Source of the DNA: Exiguobacterium sp. BMC-KP
GTDB taxonomy: Bacteria > Bacillota > Bacilli > Exiguobacteriales > Exiguobacteriaceae
Length of the DNA stretch: 64,000 nt
Direction: 5' to 3'
NCBI RefSeq assembly: GCF_001275385.1
Contig: NZ_LGIW01000015.1
Location: 62,001 to 126,000 of the forward strand
The notes under the pieces are model-generated. The model was given only the letters and a program-made list of their open reading frames with translations, ran no database searches and had not been told where the DNA came from. A program made the position numbers and the translations under genes. Positions 34,097-43,200 of the stretch are shown piece after piece. Within the stretch, counting starts at the first letter, position 1. The number at the start of each line of letters is the position of its first letter.

Positions 34097-35620
34097 ATGA
34101 GACGAGGCATAATGCTTCTCCTCTTGCCGCTTCTCTTGTCTATCGGACTTCAACCGATGACCGGAGAAGCAGCAAGTTGGGAAAAGGAACGGATGTATTT
34201 CATCATGGTCGATCGCTTTGAGAATGGTGATCCGAGTAATGATAAAGAGGCGGATCCTGAAAATCCAAAAGCCTTCCAAGGTGGAGATTTAGCAGGGGTG
34301 ACGAAACGTCTTGATTACATTAAGGAAAAAGGCTTTACTTCGATTTGGTTGACGCCAATCTTCAAGAACCGCCCAAATGGCTATCATGGATACTGGACGG
34401 ATGATTACTACGAGATTGATCCGCACTTCGGAACAAAAGAAGAGTTCAAGCGTCTCGTCAAGGAAGCGCATGAACGGGATATCAAGGTCGTTCTCGATCT
34501 TGTCGTCAATCACTTAGGACCGAATCACCCCATGGTCAAAGAAAAACCGGACTGGTTCCATAAAAATCAACCAATCATGAACTGGAATAATGCATCGGAA
34601 GTCGAAAATAATTGGTTATTTGATTTACCAGACTTCAATACGGAAAATCCGGAAGTCGTGGATTACTTAGTGGATGTTGCGAACTACTGGGTCGATGAAA
34701 CGGGTATAGACGGTTATCGACTGGATACGGTTCGCCATGTGCCAGCCGCATTTTGGAAAACATTCATTCCTGCAGTAAAGGAAAAGCATCCAGACTTATT
34801 CTTGTTAGCAGAAGTCTTTGATGGAGATCCACGAAAAATCGCGTCTTATTCGAAATTAGGTTTTGATTCCGTGACGAACTTCCCGTTTTATTATGGCGTG
34901 AAGGATCAATTTGCTCGGAAAAATGGTTCGGCGGAAGAGTTAGATTCAGTTTATAATCGAGATACTACGTTTAACCCGAATGCTAAGAGACTTGCAACCT
35001 TCATTGACAATCATGATGTTAAACGTTTCATCACAGAAGCAAAGGTTGGTGGAGCGGATGAAGAGGAGCGTCAGTTGCGGTTAGCATTGTTCGCACTCTA
35101 CGCTGCACCTGGTATGCCGATCGTCTATCAAGGAACAGAAATCGCGATGCCAGGCGGTGAAGATCCCGGAAACCGGATGATGATGATATTTGATCAAAAC
35201 AAGAAGATGCAACAGTACGTCAAGACGTTGAACGAGATGCGTCAAGATTATCCAGCGTTTGCAACAGGGAAGCAACGCTTGATTGCAAAGACAGATCATA
35301 TGGCAGTCTACTCACGGGAGACGAAACAACAACAAGTCGTTTACGCCATCAATCTTGGAGAGAAAAAAACGAGCTTGCGCGTATCTGCGAAAGAAATCGG
35401 TGATGACAAGCGCCTAAGAGGTCTATTGTTCTCAGACTTAGTGCGTCAAGATGGTGACGCTTATGAAATCACGCTCGATGCGAGTAGTGCGAACAGCTAT
35501 GTCATTGAAAAATCACAAGTCAACTGGTGGTCGATCATCGCAATTGGTGCAATTGCTCCGATTTTAGCACTCGTTCTTCTTCTCGTTCATCGTAAACGCA
35601 TGCAACGTCAAACAAAATAA
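34097..35620 (+). CDS. Membrane-anchored extracellular alpha-amylase (GH13)
   Basis: A 507-residue GH13 enzyme with an N-terminal signal peptide (hydrophobic residues 5-19, likely cut near GEA-A26) and a C-terminal membrane span (about 478-498) with a basic tail. The catalytic triad is Asp210 (GYRLDTVRH), Glu239 (LLAEVFDGD) and Asp307 (FIDNHDVKR). It should sit on the outer face of the membrane and cut starch into maltodextrins next to the importer. ATG at 34097 with GGGGGA upstream is chosen; it removes 13 implausible residues before the signal peptide. Co-transcribed with malEFG and malR. Confidence 0.9.
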   Translation: MRRGIMLLLLPLLLSIGLQPMTGEAASWEKERMYFIMVDRFENGDPSNDKEADPENPKAFQGGDLAGVTKRLDYIKEKGFTSIWLTPIFKNRPNGYHGYWTDDYYEIDPHFGTKEEFKRLVKEAHERDIKVVLDLVVNHLGPNHPMVKEKPDWFHKNQPIMNWNNASEVENNWLFDLPDFNTENPEVVDYLVDVANYWVDETGIDGYRLDTVRHVPAAFWKTFIPAVKEKHPDLFLLAEVFDGDPRKIASYSKLGFDSVTNFPFYYGVKDQFARKNGSAEELDSVYNRDTTFNPNAKRLATFIDNHDVKRFITEAKVGGADEEERQLRLALFALYAAPGMPIVYQGTEIAMPGGEDPGNRMMMIFDQNKKMQQYVKTLNEMRQDYPAFATGKQRLIAKTDHMAVYSRETKQQQVVYAINLGEKKTSLRVSAKEIGDDKRLRGLLFSDLVRQDGDAYEITLDASSANSYVIEKSQVNWWSIIAIGAIAPILALVLLLVHRKRMQRQTK

Positions 35621-35655
35621 AATACTCAAGTAGGGGAAATGGTGAGGTGAAGGGG

Positions 35656-36687
35656 ATGCAAGTAACAATCAAGGATGTAGCACGGGAAGCGAATGTCGCA
35701 CCCTCGACGGTATCACGCGTCATTGCGAACAGTTCACGCATCAGTCAAAAGACAAAAGAACGTGTTCGGCAGGCGATGGATGAACTCGGATATTATCCGA
35801 ACGTTCATGCACGTAGCCTAGCAAATCGGACGACACAGGCGATCGGCCTCGTCATGCCAAGTGCAGCAACAAAAACGCTTCAAAATCCATTTTTTTCGGA
35901 AGTCATTCGAGGGATTAGTACAAAAGCACATCAAAATGGTTATTCATTGTACATGACGACAGGTGTTTCGGAAGAAGAAGTGTACGAAGGAGTCGTCTCG
36001 ATGGTTCAGGGTCGTCGAGTCGATGGTGTAGTTGTCCTCTATTCACGTACGGATGATAAAGTCGTCCAATTTTTGCAAGACTCGAAATTTCCATTCGTCG
36101 TTGTCGGAAAACCATTCAGCGATTCATCACATGTCACGTATGTTGACACGGACAACTATCTAGCAGGACGTGAAGTGACAAAATATCTTCATCAACTCGG
36201 ACACGAATGCATTGCATTCGTTGGAGGAGCACAGGACTTAGCCGTGACGCAAGAACGTGTTGGTGGGTACAAGACAGCTCTGATGGAAGAGGGCATTCCG
36301 ATTCATGAATCCTATATCGTAAGTGCACCGTTCATGACGACAGGTGGCGCAGAAGCAGTTAAACGATTGATGTCACTTGAACATCCTCCGACTGCTGTCG
36401 TCGTCAGTGACGATATGATGGCACTTGGTGTCATGAGTACACTGAATGAGATGGGGATCAGTGTTCCTGATCAAATGGCCGTTGTCAGTTTCAACAATTT
36501 GTTCATCGCTGAATTTTCAAGTCCACCACTGACTTCTGTTGAAATCAATATCTTTGGACTAGGTTTTGAAGCAACGAATTGTTTAATTGAACAAATCAAT
36601 GAGGATGCGACACCTTATGGAAAACGCGTCATCGTTCCACATTATCTCGTTGTCCGACAGTCATGTGGCGGAAAAGTTGAAGCATGA
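35656..36687 (+). CDS. malR: LacI-family transcriptional regulator, maltose type
   Basis: A 343-residue LacI-family repressor. The N-terminal helix-turn-helix is VTIKDVAREANVAPSTVSRVI, the hinge is YYPNVHARSLAN, and a periplasmic-binding-like sugar domain follows. Last gene of the mal operon. TGCAAnCGnTTGCA palindromes at the GH13, malE and GH65 promoters are its likely sites, making the locus self-regulated, with maltose or maltodextrin as probable inducer. ATG at 35656 follows GAGGTG; a GTG at 35647 would add three residues. Confidence 0.88.
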   Translation: MQVTIKDVAREANVAPSTVSRVIANSSRISQKTKERVRQAMDELGYYPNVHARSLANRTTQAIGLVMPSAATKTLQNPFFSEVIRGISTKAHQNGYSLYMTTGVSEEEVYEGVVSMVQGRRVDGVVVLYSRTDDKVVQFLQDSKFPFVVVGKPFSDSSHVTYVDTDNYLAGREVTKYLHQLGHECIAFVGGAQDLAVTQERVGGYKTALMEEGIPIHESYIVSAPFMTTGGAEAVKRLMSLEHPPTAVVVSDDMMALGVMSTLNEMGISVPDQMAVVSFNNLFIAEFSSPPLTSVEINIFGLGFEATNCLIEQINEDATPYGKRVIVPHYLVVRQSCGGKVEA

Positions 36688-36690
36688 AAT

Positions 36691-36734
36691 AAAGTCTATT
36701 TTTAAACCGAATGGTTTGGAAATAGACTTTTTTG
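36691..36734 (+). terminator. Terminator of the mal operon
   Basis: AAAGTCTATTT (36691-36701) pairs with AAATAGACTTT (36720-36730), with an inner AAACC/GGTTT stem and a T run. Confidence 0.85.
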
Positions 36735-36763
36735 CTTAAGTTTAAACGCGTATTTCTAGTAAA

Positions 36764-36777
36764 AGGAAGCGGTTGCA
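36764..36777. promoter_or_regulatory. cre-like site upstream of the GH65 gene
   Basis: AGGAAGCGGTTGCA matches the cre pattern TGNAARCGNWWNCA except at the first base. It is upstream of the -35 box. Confidence 0.5.
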
Positions 36778-36797
36778 GAAAAAGAAATTTATTTTCG

Positions 36798-36834
36798 TGC
36801 AAACGATTGCATTGAATCTTTTTATGTGTACAAT
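36798..36834 (+). promoter_or_regulatory. Sigma-A promoter with MalR-type operator
   Basis: TTGCAT (36807-36812), a 16-base spacer and TACAAT (36829-36834). The palindrome TGCAAACGATTGCA (36798-36811) covers most of the -35 box, so a bound repressor would exclude RNA polymerase. Confidence 0.7.
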
Positions 36835-36912
36835 AAAGGATGTAGAGTATAGATGAAACGCTTACATGAACGGTGAATCCGGCATGCGTAGCATAAAAGG
36901 AGCGACTTGACG

Positions 36913-39213
36913 ATGAAACGACTTTTTGAGGTCAATGAGTGGAAAATTACAGAGCTTGGTTTTCATCCAGAAGATAATCGACTAGCAGAGTCCATGACAT
37001 CGATTGGAAACGGTCATATGGGAATGCGTGGTACGTTTGAAGAAGAATATACAGGTGATACGCATCAAGGAATGTATGTTGCAGGAGTCTACTATCCGGA
37101 TAAAACACGTGTTGGTTGGTGGAAAAATGGTTATCCGGAATACTTCGCGAAAGTACTCAATGCTATTAACATCATGGGCTTGAAAGTATCTGTCAATGGT
37201 AAAGCTGTTGATTTGAATACATGGGAAGTCATCGACTTCAAACGTGAACTAGACATGCAACATGGCGTATTGACACGGACGATGCTATTGAAGAATGGTG
37301 TCGAAGAAACAAAAATTGAATCAAAGCGTTTCTTTTCGATTGTCGATAAGGAAGTAGCCGCATTGCAATATACAGTGACACCAGTCAATTTTGAGGCAGA
37401 GATCGTCATCGAATCGTATCTTGATGCGGATGTTGAGAATGAAGACTCGAACTATGATGAAAAGTTCTGGCTCCCCGTTGAACATGGGATCGAAGAGCGT
37501 TTCGGTTACGTCACATCAAAGACAAAAAAGCTCGATTGGCACGTAACAGCAGCGATGATCACAGATGTTGAAGGCGCACAGTGTGAAGTCGTCGATGGCA
37601 ATACGCAATATGTAGCGAATCGCTTCACGAAACAAGCAGCAGTTGGCGAAGGCGTCACAGTCGAGAAATTCGTTGCGCTCGTAACGAATCGTGATCATGA
37701 CATCGAGGCGTTACTCGAACAAGCGATGAAACGGGTTCATGTTGCTTTTGAATCAGGTTTTGAACCATTACTTGCGACACATGAAGCAGCATGGTTACAC
37801 CACTGGGAAGAAGCAGACGTGAAGATTGAAGGAGATGTTGAAGCGCAGCAAGGAATTCGCTTTAATATCTTCCATATGTTCCAGACCTACACAGGTGAAG
37901 ATTCTCGCCTCAATATCGGTCCAAAAGGATTCACAGGCGAGAAGTATGGTGGTGCGACGTATTGGGATACGGAAGCATACTGCTTGAATTTCTATCTTGC
38001 GACATCAAAACCAGAAGTGGCTTGGAACCTCCTTAAGTATCGTCACAATCAATTGCCGCAAGCGAAAGAAAATGCGGATAAGAATGTTGGAATGAAGGGT
38101 GCTCTTTATCCGATGGTGACGATGAACGGAGAAGAATGCCACAACGAGTGGGAAATCACTCACGAGGAGATTCACCGAAACGGTGCGATTGCACATGCAA
38201 TCTATAATTACACGAACTACACGGGAGACACGTCGTATCTCGGACAATACGGATTTGAAGTATTGGTTGAAATTTCTCGTTATTGGGCAAGTCGTGTCAA
38301 TTACGTGCCGCATAAAGACGTCTACATGATTCTTGGTGTGACGGGACCGAACGAATACGAGAACAACGTCAACAACAACTGGTATACGAACCTGATTGCG
38401 GCATGGTGTCTCGAGTATACACAGACCGTTCATCGTCATCTAGCACAGGAAGAACCAGGACGTCTACAAGAACTGATGCATCAATTAGCGTTGACGGATG
38501 AGGAACTGGCGAAATGGGCGGATATCGATGCGAAGATGTATTATCCAAAAGACGAAGCAGCTCCTGGCATCTTCATGCAACAGGACGGCTTCATGGATAA
38601 AGAACAAATCTTGGTCGCTGAACTCGATCCAAAACATCTCCCGCTGAACCAGAATTGGTCTTGGGACCGGATTCTTCGTTCTGTCTTTATCAAACAGGCG
38701 GATGTTTTGCAAGGTCTCTACTTCTTGACGGATCGCTTCAGTCTAGAAGAGAAAAAAGCGAACTTCGATTTCTATGAACCACGTACCGTTCACGAATCGT
38801 CATTGTCTCCATGTATCTATTCGATTATCGCAGCAGAAGTTGGCTATGAGGAAAAAGCAGTCGAATTGTATCAACGTTCGGCGCGACTAGACCTTGATAA
38901 CTACAACAATGACACGGAAGACGGGTTGCATATCACGTCGATGGTTGGATCGTGGATGTCGATTGTTCACGGATTTGCTGGACTACGAGTAGCAAATGAT
39001 ACGCTATCCTTTAAACCAATGTTGCCAAAAGGATGGACGAGTTATACATTCCGGATGCAATGGCGCGGTCATCATATCCATGTCCATGTACAGCCGAATG
39101 CCGTCGAAATCGCTCAAACAGAAGGCGAGACATTTAGCCTAAACGTCCACGGAACGACTGTAGAAGTTCCAGCAGGAGGACAAATTACGGTTCCTGCTTC
39201 AATGACAGTGTAA
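36913..39213 (+). CDS. mapA: GH65 maltose phosphorylase
   Basis: A 766-residue family 65 glycoside phosphorylase, which splits maltose with phosphate to glucose and beta-glucose-1-phosphate. It has the N-terminal beta-sandwich (SIGNGHMGMRGTFEE), the (alpha/alpha)6 barrel and the HNEWEITHEEIHRNGAI region with the catalytic acid Glu near residue 418. Maltose is preferred over trehalose or kojibiose because of the locus. ATG at 36913 with AAAGGAG ten bases upstream is used over TTG at 36907. The usual partner, beta-phosphoglucomutase, is not next to it. Confidence 0.88.
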   Translation: MKRLFEVNEWKITELGFHPEDNRLAESMTSIGNGHMGMRGTFEEEYTGDTHQGMYVAGVYYPDKTRVGWWKNGYPEYFAKVLNAINIMGLKVSVNGKAVDLNTWEVIDFKRELDMQHGVLTRTMLLKNGVEETKIESKRFFSIVDKEVAALQYTVTPVNFEAEIVIESYLDADVENEDSNYDEKFWLPVEHGIEERFGYVTSKTKKLDWHVTAAMITDVEGAQCEVVDGNTQYVANRFTKQAAVGEGVTVEKFVALVTNRDHDIEALLEQAMKRVHVAFESGFEPLLATHEAAWLHHWEEADVKIEGDVEAQQGIRFNIFHMFQTYTGEDSRLNIGPKGFTGEKYGGATYWDTEAYCLNFYLATSKPEVAWNLLKYRHNQLPQAKENADKNVGMKGALYPMVTMNGEECHNEWEITHEEIHRNGAIAHAIYNYTNYTGDTSYLGQYGFEVLVEISRYWASRVNYVPHKDVYMILGVTGPNEYENNVNNNWYTNLIAAWCLEYTQTVHRHLAQEEPGRLQELMHQLALTDEELAKWADIDAKMYYPKDEAAPGIFMQQDGFMDKEQILVAELDPKHLPLNQNWSWDRILRSVFIKQADVLQGLYFLTDRFSLEEKKANFDFYEPRTVHESSLSPCIYSIIAAEVGYEEKAVELYQRSARLDLDNYNNDTEDGLHITSMVGSWMSIVHGFAGLRVANDTLSFKPMLPKGWTSYTFRMQWRGHHIHVHVQPNAVEIAQTEGETFSLNVHGTTVEVPAGGQITVPASMTV

Positions 39214-39220
39214 GAAAGAT

Positions 39221-39254
39221 AAAAAGAACCGATTTTTTAGTCGGTTCTTTTTTT
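39221..39254 (+). terminator. Terminator of the GH65 gene
   Basis: AAAAAGAACCGA (39221-39232) pairs with TCGGTTCTTTTT (39241-39252), followed by more T. Confidence 0.85.
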
Positions 39255-39347
39255 GTGTAACAAGAATCAAGACACCTTTGTCACAAATGAAAACGCCATC
39301 ATCAAAAAGAACATCAATCTTTGGAAATCTTGACTATCCGACGACAT

Positions 39348-39376
39348 TTGAATGTGCTAAAGTGTTTCAAGATAGT
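39348..39376 (+). promoter_or_regulatory. Probable sigma-A promoter of the YitT-like gene
   Basis: TTGAAT (39348-39353), a 17-base spacer, then GATAGT (39371-39376), close to the start codon at 39400. Confidence 0.45.
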
Positions 39377-39399
39377 TATGAATGAGAGGAGAACGGCGT

Positions 39400-40251
39400 G
39401 TGACAGCAGTAGTAAAGGAAAGTATGTTAAAAGTGATCGTGGCTTCAATTGGAGGATTAGTCATCGCCGTTGCCATGAACTGGTTTTTGATTCCTAGTGG
39501 TGTATATTCGACTGGATTTACAGGACTTGCTCAAATCTTGACGCAAGTACTTCAAAATACAGCATTTGCGTTTGGGGAGAACGTCTGGTTCTTAGCGTTG
39601 AACTTGCCTTTGATCGTACTCGCCTGGATCATGCTAGGTCGGAGTTTTACAATCATTACGTTAGTTTCGGTTTTAGCAACGACGATTTTTATCGGTTTGA
39701 TTCCTCAATATGCTGTCATACCAGGTGACCAAACACTGAACGCAGTGTTCGGTGGGGTTTTGCTTGCGATCGGTACAGGGATTACGATCAAGTTCGGTGC
39801 TTCGACCGGCGGATTTGACATCGTAGCTTTAATCTTCGCCCGTTTCTCCGATCGTAGCGTCGGATTATACTTGTTCGTCTTGAACTTCTTGATCGCTTTA
39901 TTAGCAGGCGCATTATTCGGTTGGTCGACTGCTTTGTATACGATCGTCTTCATCTACGTGACGTCTAAGGTCGTCGATGAGATTCATACAAGCAATCAGC
40001 GTTTAACGATCTTCATCGTCACGAACCATGCAGATGACATCACGACGGCGCTACATCAGCATATCATTCGCGGAATCACGCAGATTCCTTCGATTGGTAC
40101 GTATTCACGAGCTGAAAAAGCGACATTGATGATGGTCATCGAGCGTCACGAATTGCGGGATATCGAACGAATTTGCCGGGATGCAGATGAAACAGTCTTC
40201 ATCAACGTCGTGGCGACGGATTCAGTCGTTGGATATTTCCGAAAAGGATAA
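39400..40251 (+). CDS. YitT-family membrane protein (UPF0750, DUF2179)
   Basis: A 283-residue protein with five or six spans in the first two thirds (AMNWFLIPSGVYSTGFTGLAQIL, KFGASTGGFDIVALI) and a soluble C-terminal DUF2179 domain (RLTIFIVTNHADDITTALHQHIIRGITQI). The family is widespread in Firmicutes and its role is unknown. GTG at 39400 is preferred, with GAGGAGAA eight bases upstream; an ATG at 39382 lies ahead of that site. Own terminator. Confidence 0.85.
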   Translation: MTAVVKESMLKVIVASIGGLVIAVAMNWFLIPSGVYSTGFTGLAQILTQVLQNTAFAFGENVWFLALNLPLIVLAWIMLGRSFTIITLVSVLATTIFIGLIPQYAVIPGDQTLNAVFGGVLLAIGTGITIKFGASTGGFDIVALIFARFSDRSVGLYLFVLNFLIALLAGALFGWSTALYTIVFIYVTSKVVDEIHTSNQRLTIFIVTNHADDITTALHQHIIRGITQIPSIGTYSRAEKATLMMVIERHELRDIERICRDADETVFINVVATDSVVGYFRKG

Positions 40252-40253
40252 TG

Positions 40254-40293
40254 AAAAGCACTTGCTCTGCGAAATGCAGGCAAGTGCTTTTTT
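40254..40293. terminator. Bidirectional terminator
   Basis: AAAAGCACTTGC (40254-40265) pairs with GCAAGTGCTTTT (from 40280), with an inner CTGC/GCAG stem and T and A tracts on each strand, between convergent genes. Confidence 0.85.
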
Positions 40294-40298
40294 AGTCT

Positions 40299-41108
40299 TT
40301 AAGCGAGTCCTAAGACATGTCTCAAGTAGTAAGCAATCCCGTCGTCCTCGTTTCGTTTCGTCGTACCGTTCGCGAGATGTTTTAGAGTAGGAATCGCATT
40401 CCCCATCGCGACCCCATGTCCCGCATATTCAATCATCTCTAAGTCATTTTCCTCGTCACCGAACGCGACGATTTGTTTCGAGTCAATGCCAAGATGGCGC
40501 GCAATGTGTGCGAGTCCGACTGCTTTACTTGTCCCTTTTCGCATCACTTCGACCATGAACTCGGGTTTGACCCATTGGCGATTGAGAACGGTCTCGGCAT
40601 GGACACCAGATAGTTCAGAGCGAATCTCATCAACATGTTCACCCTTCGCATGAATCAGAAGAGACGTTGGTTCGTGAAGAAGTACCTTACGTAAATCACC
40701 TGTAGTGACGGATAGGGCATGGTCGGTATAAAATTCGTAGATACCGACTGGATCATATTGAAAATAGACATGATCCGTGACTTCACAAACAATATTTTGT
40801 GTCTTTGTTTCAGCGACCGATTCCAAAATATGTTGAACAGTCTTTAGCGGAATCGGATGATGCTGGACTTCGAAGTGCGCATCTTGCGGGTGATGGACGA
40901 GACCACCGTTAAAATTAACGATTGGTGTCGTCAAACCAAGCTGTTCATAGTATTTGCGAGCGTGACGAAATGGTCGTCCTGTTGCAATGACGACTTCGTG
41001 ACCGTTCGCACGCGCACGTTGCAGCGCAGCGATGTTCGCAGCACTGATCGTTTTATCATCTTTTAAAAGGGTGCCGTCGAGATCGACAGCGATTAAGTGA
41101 CGGGTCAT
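40299..41108 (-). CDS. Cof-type HAD phosphatase
   Basis: A 269-residue HAD hydrolase of subfamily IIB (Cof). Nucleophile motif VDLDGTLL at residues 7-14, Thr in VVIATGRP, a cap domain in the middle, a Lys in KAVGLAHIA and the final acidic motif VAFGDEENDLEM. Such enzymes dephosphorylate sugar phosphates, FMN or vitamin B6 phosphates; the substrate here is not predictable. ATG at 41108 follows GGAGG by eight bases; 15 extra upstream residues in the same frame lack a ribosome site. Transcribed alone. Confidence 0.9.
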   Translation of the reverse strand: MTRHLIAVDLDGTLLKDDKTISAANIAALQRARANGHEVVIATGRPFRHARKYYEQLGLTTPIVNFNGGLVHHPQDAHFEVQHHPIPLKTVQHILESVAETKTQNIVCEVTDHVYFQYDPVGIYEFYTDHALSVTTGDLRKVLLHEPTSLLIHAKGEHVDEIRSELSGVHAETVLNRQWVKPEFMVEVMRKGTSKAVGLAHIARHLGIDSKQIVAFGDEENDLEMIEYAGHGVAMGNAIPTLKHLANGTTKRNEDDGIAYYLRHVLGLA

Positions 41109-41250
41109 GATGAAATCCTCCGCTTTCTTTTCGTTAATTCTACTGTAGCACATGAAGCGATTGTCCTTTGTATGAAACGATTAAGTTTTTCAAGTAAAAG
41201 AAAGCGCTTGAAAAAAATAGAGAAAGGCTGTTGCTTGGATTAAAAAATGG

Positions 41251-41256
41251 TATACT
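41251..41256 (+). promoter_or_regulatory. -10 box of the DUF2929 gene
   Basis: TATACT about 50 bases before the ATG. No good -35 at the right distance (TTGCTT is 14 bases upstream). A cre-like AGAAAGCGCTTGAA lies at 41200-41213. Confidence 0.4.
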
Positions 41257-41306
41257 ACAAATCGTAGGACAACACTATAGTACGTTATGGAAACGGAGGG
41301 GAAATC

Positions 41307-41501
41307 ATGCGTTTTCTCGTTACATTCTTTTGGTCATTCTTACTCGTGAACACTGCTGTGTTCATCGTATCAGCGGTTGATGCAGTAACGTATAGCTTCG
41401 GATTCGCGACAGCGATGTCTGTCGTTACTTCACTTGTCGTCTTCGCACTTGATGCCGTCAATGAAGATTTAGGTCTTGGTCAAGGGACTAAGGCAGAATA
41501 A
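41307..41501 (+). CDS. DUF2929 (YjzD-like) small membrane protein
   Basis: A 64-residue protein with two membrane spans (residues 3-23 and 31-50) and a short charged tail. MRFLVTFFWSFLL at the start is typical of the DUF2929/YjzD family of Bacillales, whose function is unknown. The ATG follows GGAGGGGAA. A terminator hairpin follows. Confidence 0.85.
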   Translation: MRFLVTFFWSFLLVNTAVFIVSAVDAVTYSFGFATAMSVVTSLVVFALDAVNEDLGLGQGTKAE

Positions 41502-41503
41502 GG

Positions 41504-41544
41504 AAAAGCGAGATGTCGTCATATGGACGATAGGCTCGCTTTTT
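41504..41544 (+). terminator. Terminator after the DUF2929 gene
   Basis: AAAAGCGAG (41504-41512) pairs with CTCGCTTTTT (41535-41544), with an inner TCGTC/GACGA helix and a T run. Confidence 0.8.
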
Positions 41545-41564
41545 GTCTTAAGGAGGAAGAATCA

Positions 41565-42698
41565 ATGATTATCATTGAACAAGTCTTGTTGCGGCAGACG
41601 CCCCAAGATGTTTACATAGCAGGAAATCAAATCATCGGTATCGGTTCCTATACCATCGATCAAGCGCTGATTACCCACCGAATCGATGGTCGTGGCAAAC
41701 GGTTAGTACCTGGATTCATTGATGGGCACTTACATCCAATCGGTGGTGGTGGAGAGGGTGGTTTCGCAACAAGAACGGCACCTTTGACCGTGCGTGACAT
41801 CTTTGAAGGTGGTGTGACGACGGTCGTCGGGTTACTCGGCACAGATGGCTGGACACGGACGGGAATTGATCTCCTCGCACACATACGCGGGTATGCCGCA
41901 TCTGGGATCCGTCCGTTTCTATTAAGTGGAAGTTATGCTGTACCGCCGGTGACGTTAACCCAATCGACAGGACATGATATCGTTCTTATCAATGAAGTGA
42001 TCGGTATTGGAGAGATTGCGATCAATGATCATCGGTCGACCCAACCGACTGCCCATGAGTTGGCGCGGTTGGCGTCAGAAGCCCGAATTGCTGGAATGGT
42101 CAAAGGAGTGTCGGGAACGATGAACGTCCATATCGGAGACGGCAAGCAAGGGCTCGATTTGTTACATGAAGTGATCGACACGACTGATTTACCAATCGGA
42201 CAATTCCTGCCGACGCATATCAATCGAAGTGAGCGGATTTTTGAAGCGGGGCTCGCTTGGGCGAAACGAGGGGGGCGGATTGATTTCACGGCGTGTACGA
42301 CAGAAAGCTTCATTGCAGAAGGCGAGATTCCAGCAGGTGAGGCAGTTTCTCGTGCTTTGGCAGAAGGAGTTCGACTCGATCAGATTACGATGTCGAGCGA
42401 TGCTGGTGCTAGTCTTCCAGCGTTTGACGATGCCGGAAGACTAGTCCGGATCGACACGGGGAAACCGTCTTCACTGATGCAAGCCGTGCGTGATGCGGTG
42501 ACGCATGGTGTTGATTTCGATAGTGCAATTGCGACGATCACGCGACATGTCGCAGATGCTTATGGTGTGTCAGGTGGTCAGATAGCGGTCGGAGAACGAG
42601 CCGATCTGTTACTGATTGATGACGCTTTGCAAATCGATACGATTCTTGCGAATGGTCATGCTATAATGGTTCAGAAAAAATGGCTAATACCAGAATGA
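41565..42698 (+). CDS. iadA: Isoaspartyl dipeptidase
   Basis: A 378-residue amidohydrolase that cleaves beta-aspartyl dipeptides formed when damaged proteins are degraded. Metal-binding features: GFIDGHLHPIGGGGEGG at the first strand, MVKGVSGTM (position of the carboxylated Lys), PTHINRSE, and SSDAGAS with the last catalytic Asp. ATG at 41565 follows AAGGAGG; a 14-residue upstream extension overlaps the terminator and is rejected. Followed 13 bases later by the thioredoxin-like gene. Confidence 0.9.
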   Translation: MIIIEQVLLRQTPQDVYIAGNQIIGIGSYTIDQALITHRIDGRGKRLVPGFIDGHLHPIGGGGEGGFATRTAPLTVRDIFEGGVTTVVGLLGTDGWTRTGIDLLAHIRGYAASGIRPFLLSGSYAVPPVTLTQSTGHDIVLINEVIGIGEIAINDHRSTQPTAHELARLASEARIAGMVKGVSGTMNVHIGDGKQGLDLLHEVIDTTDLPIGQFLPTHINRSERIFEAGLAWAKRGGRIDFTACTTESFIAEGEIPAGEAVSRALAEGVRLDQITMSSDAGASLPAFDDAGRLVRIDTGKPSSLMQAVRDAVTHGVDFDSAIATITRHVADAYGVSGGQIAVGERADLLLIDDALQIDTILANGHAIMVQKKWLIPE

Positions 42699-42711
42699 CG
42701 GAGGGATAGAC

Positions 42712-43200
42712 GTGTCAAAGCAATCGAAACGTAAAAACACGAAAAAACCGCAATCTAAGGCGAATTGGATTACAGCGGGAGTCATCGCCTTGATTGTATT
42801 GGTTGGAGGATTACTTCTGGTCTTCACGGACCGAGAGGATTCTGCATCAAAGAATGGCAATTTAACGGCTACACAAGTCGCGGATAAAGTGAAATCCGGT
42901 GATGAATTTTATACGTATTTCTATCAAACAGGTTGTGTCCATTGTGAAAAAGTAAAACCATATCTCGTACCCCTCGGTGAAAAACAAGATATTCCGTTCG
43001 AACAGATTGACCTTGCTGTTGAACAATCGGCTTGGGATACATTTGGCATCGAAGGAACACCTACTGTTGTTCATTTCAAGGATGGTAAGGAAGTCGGACG
43101 AGTAGCAGGTGAGCAAACGGAAGACAGCTATAAAGAGTTCTTTGCTGGAAAACAAGTCGAGGATTCAAAAGAAGAATCATCCGGTGATCTTAATGATTAA
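42712..43200 (+). CDS. Membrane-anchored thioredoxin-like protein
   Basis: A 162-residue protein: a basic N-terminus, a signal anchor (residues 19-39), then an extracellular thioredoxin fold with redox motif CVHC (Cys75, Cys78), cis-Pro in EGTPTVVHF, and an acidic tail. It probably oxidises, reduces or isomerises disulfides outside the membrane. GTG start after GGAGGG. Its end overlaps psd by eight bases, so the two are expressed together. Confidence 0.88.
   Translation: MSKQSKRKNTKKPQSKANWITAGVIALIVLVGGLLLVFTDREDSASKNGNLTATQVADKVKSGDEFYTYFYQTGCVHCEKVKPYLVPLGEKQDIPFEQIDLAVEQSAWDTFGIEGTPTVVHFKDGKEVGRVAGEQTEDSYKEFFAGKQVEDSKEESSGDLND

Noticed and set aside
41173-41241. 22-codon basic frame upstream of the DUF2929 gene
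   Set aside because: No ribosome site and it covers the cre-like site; most likely chance.
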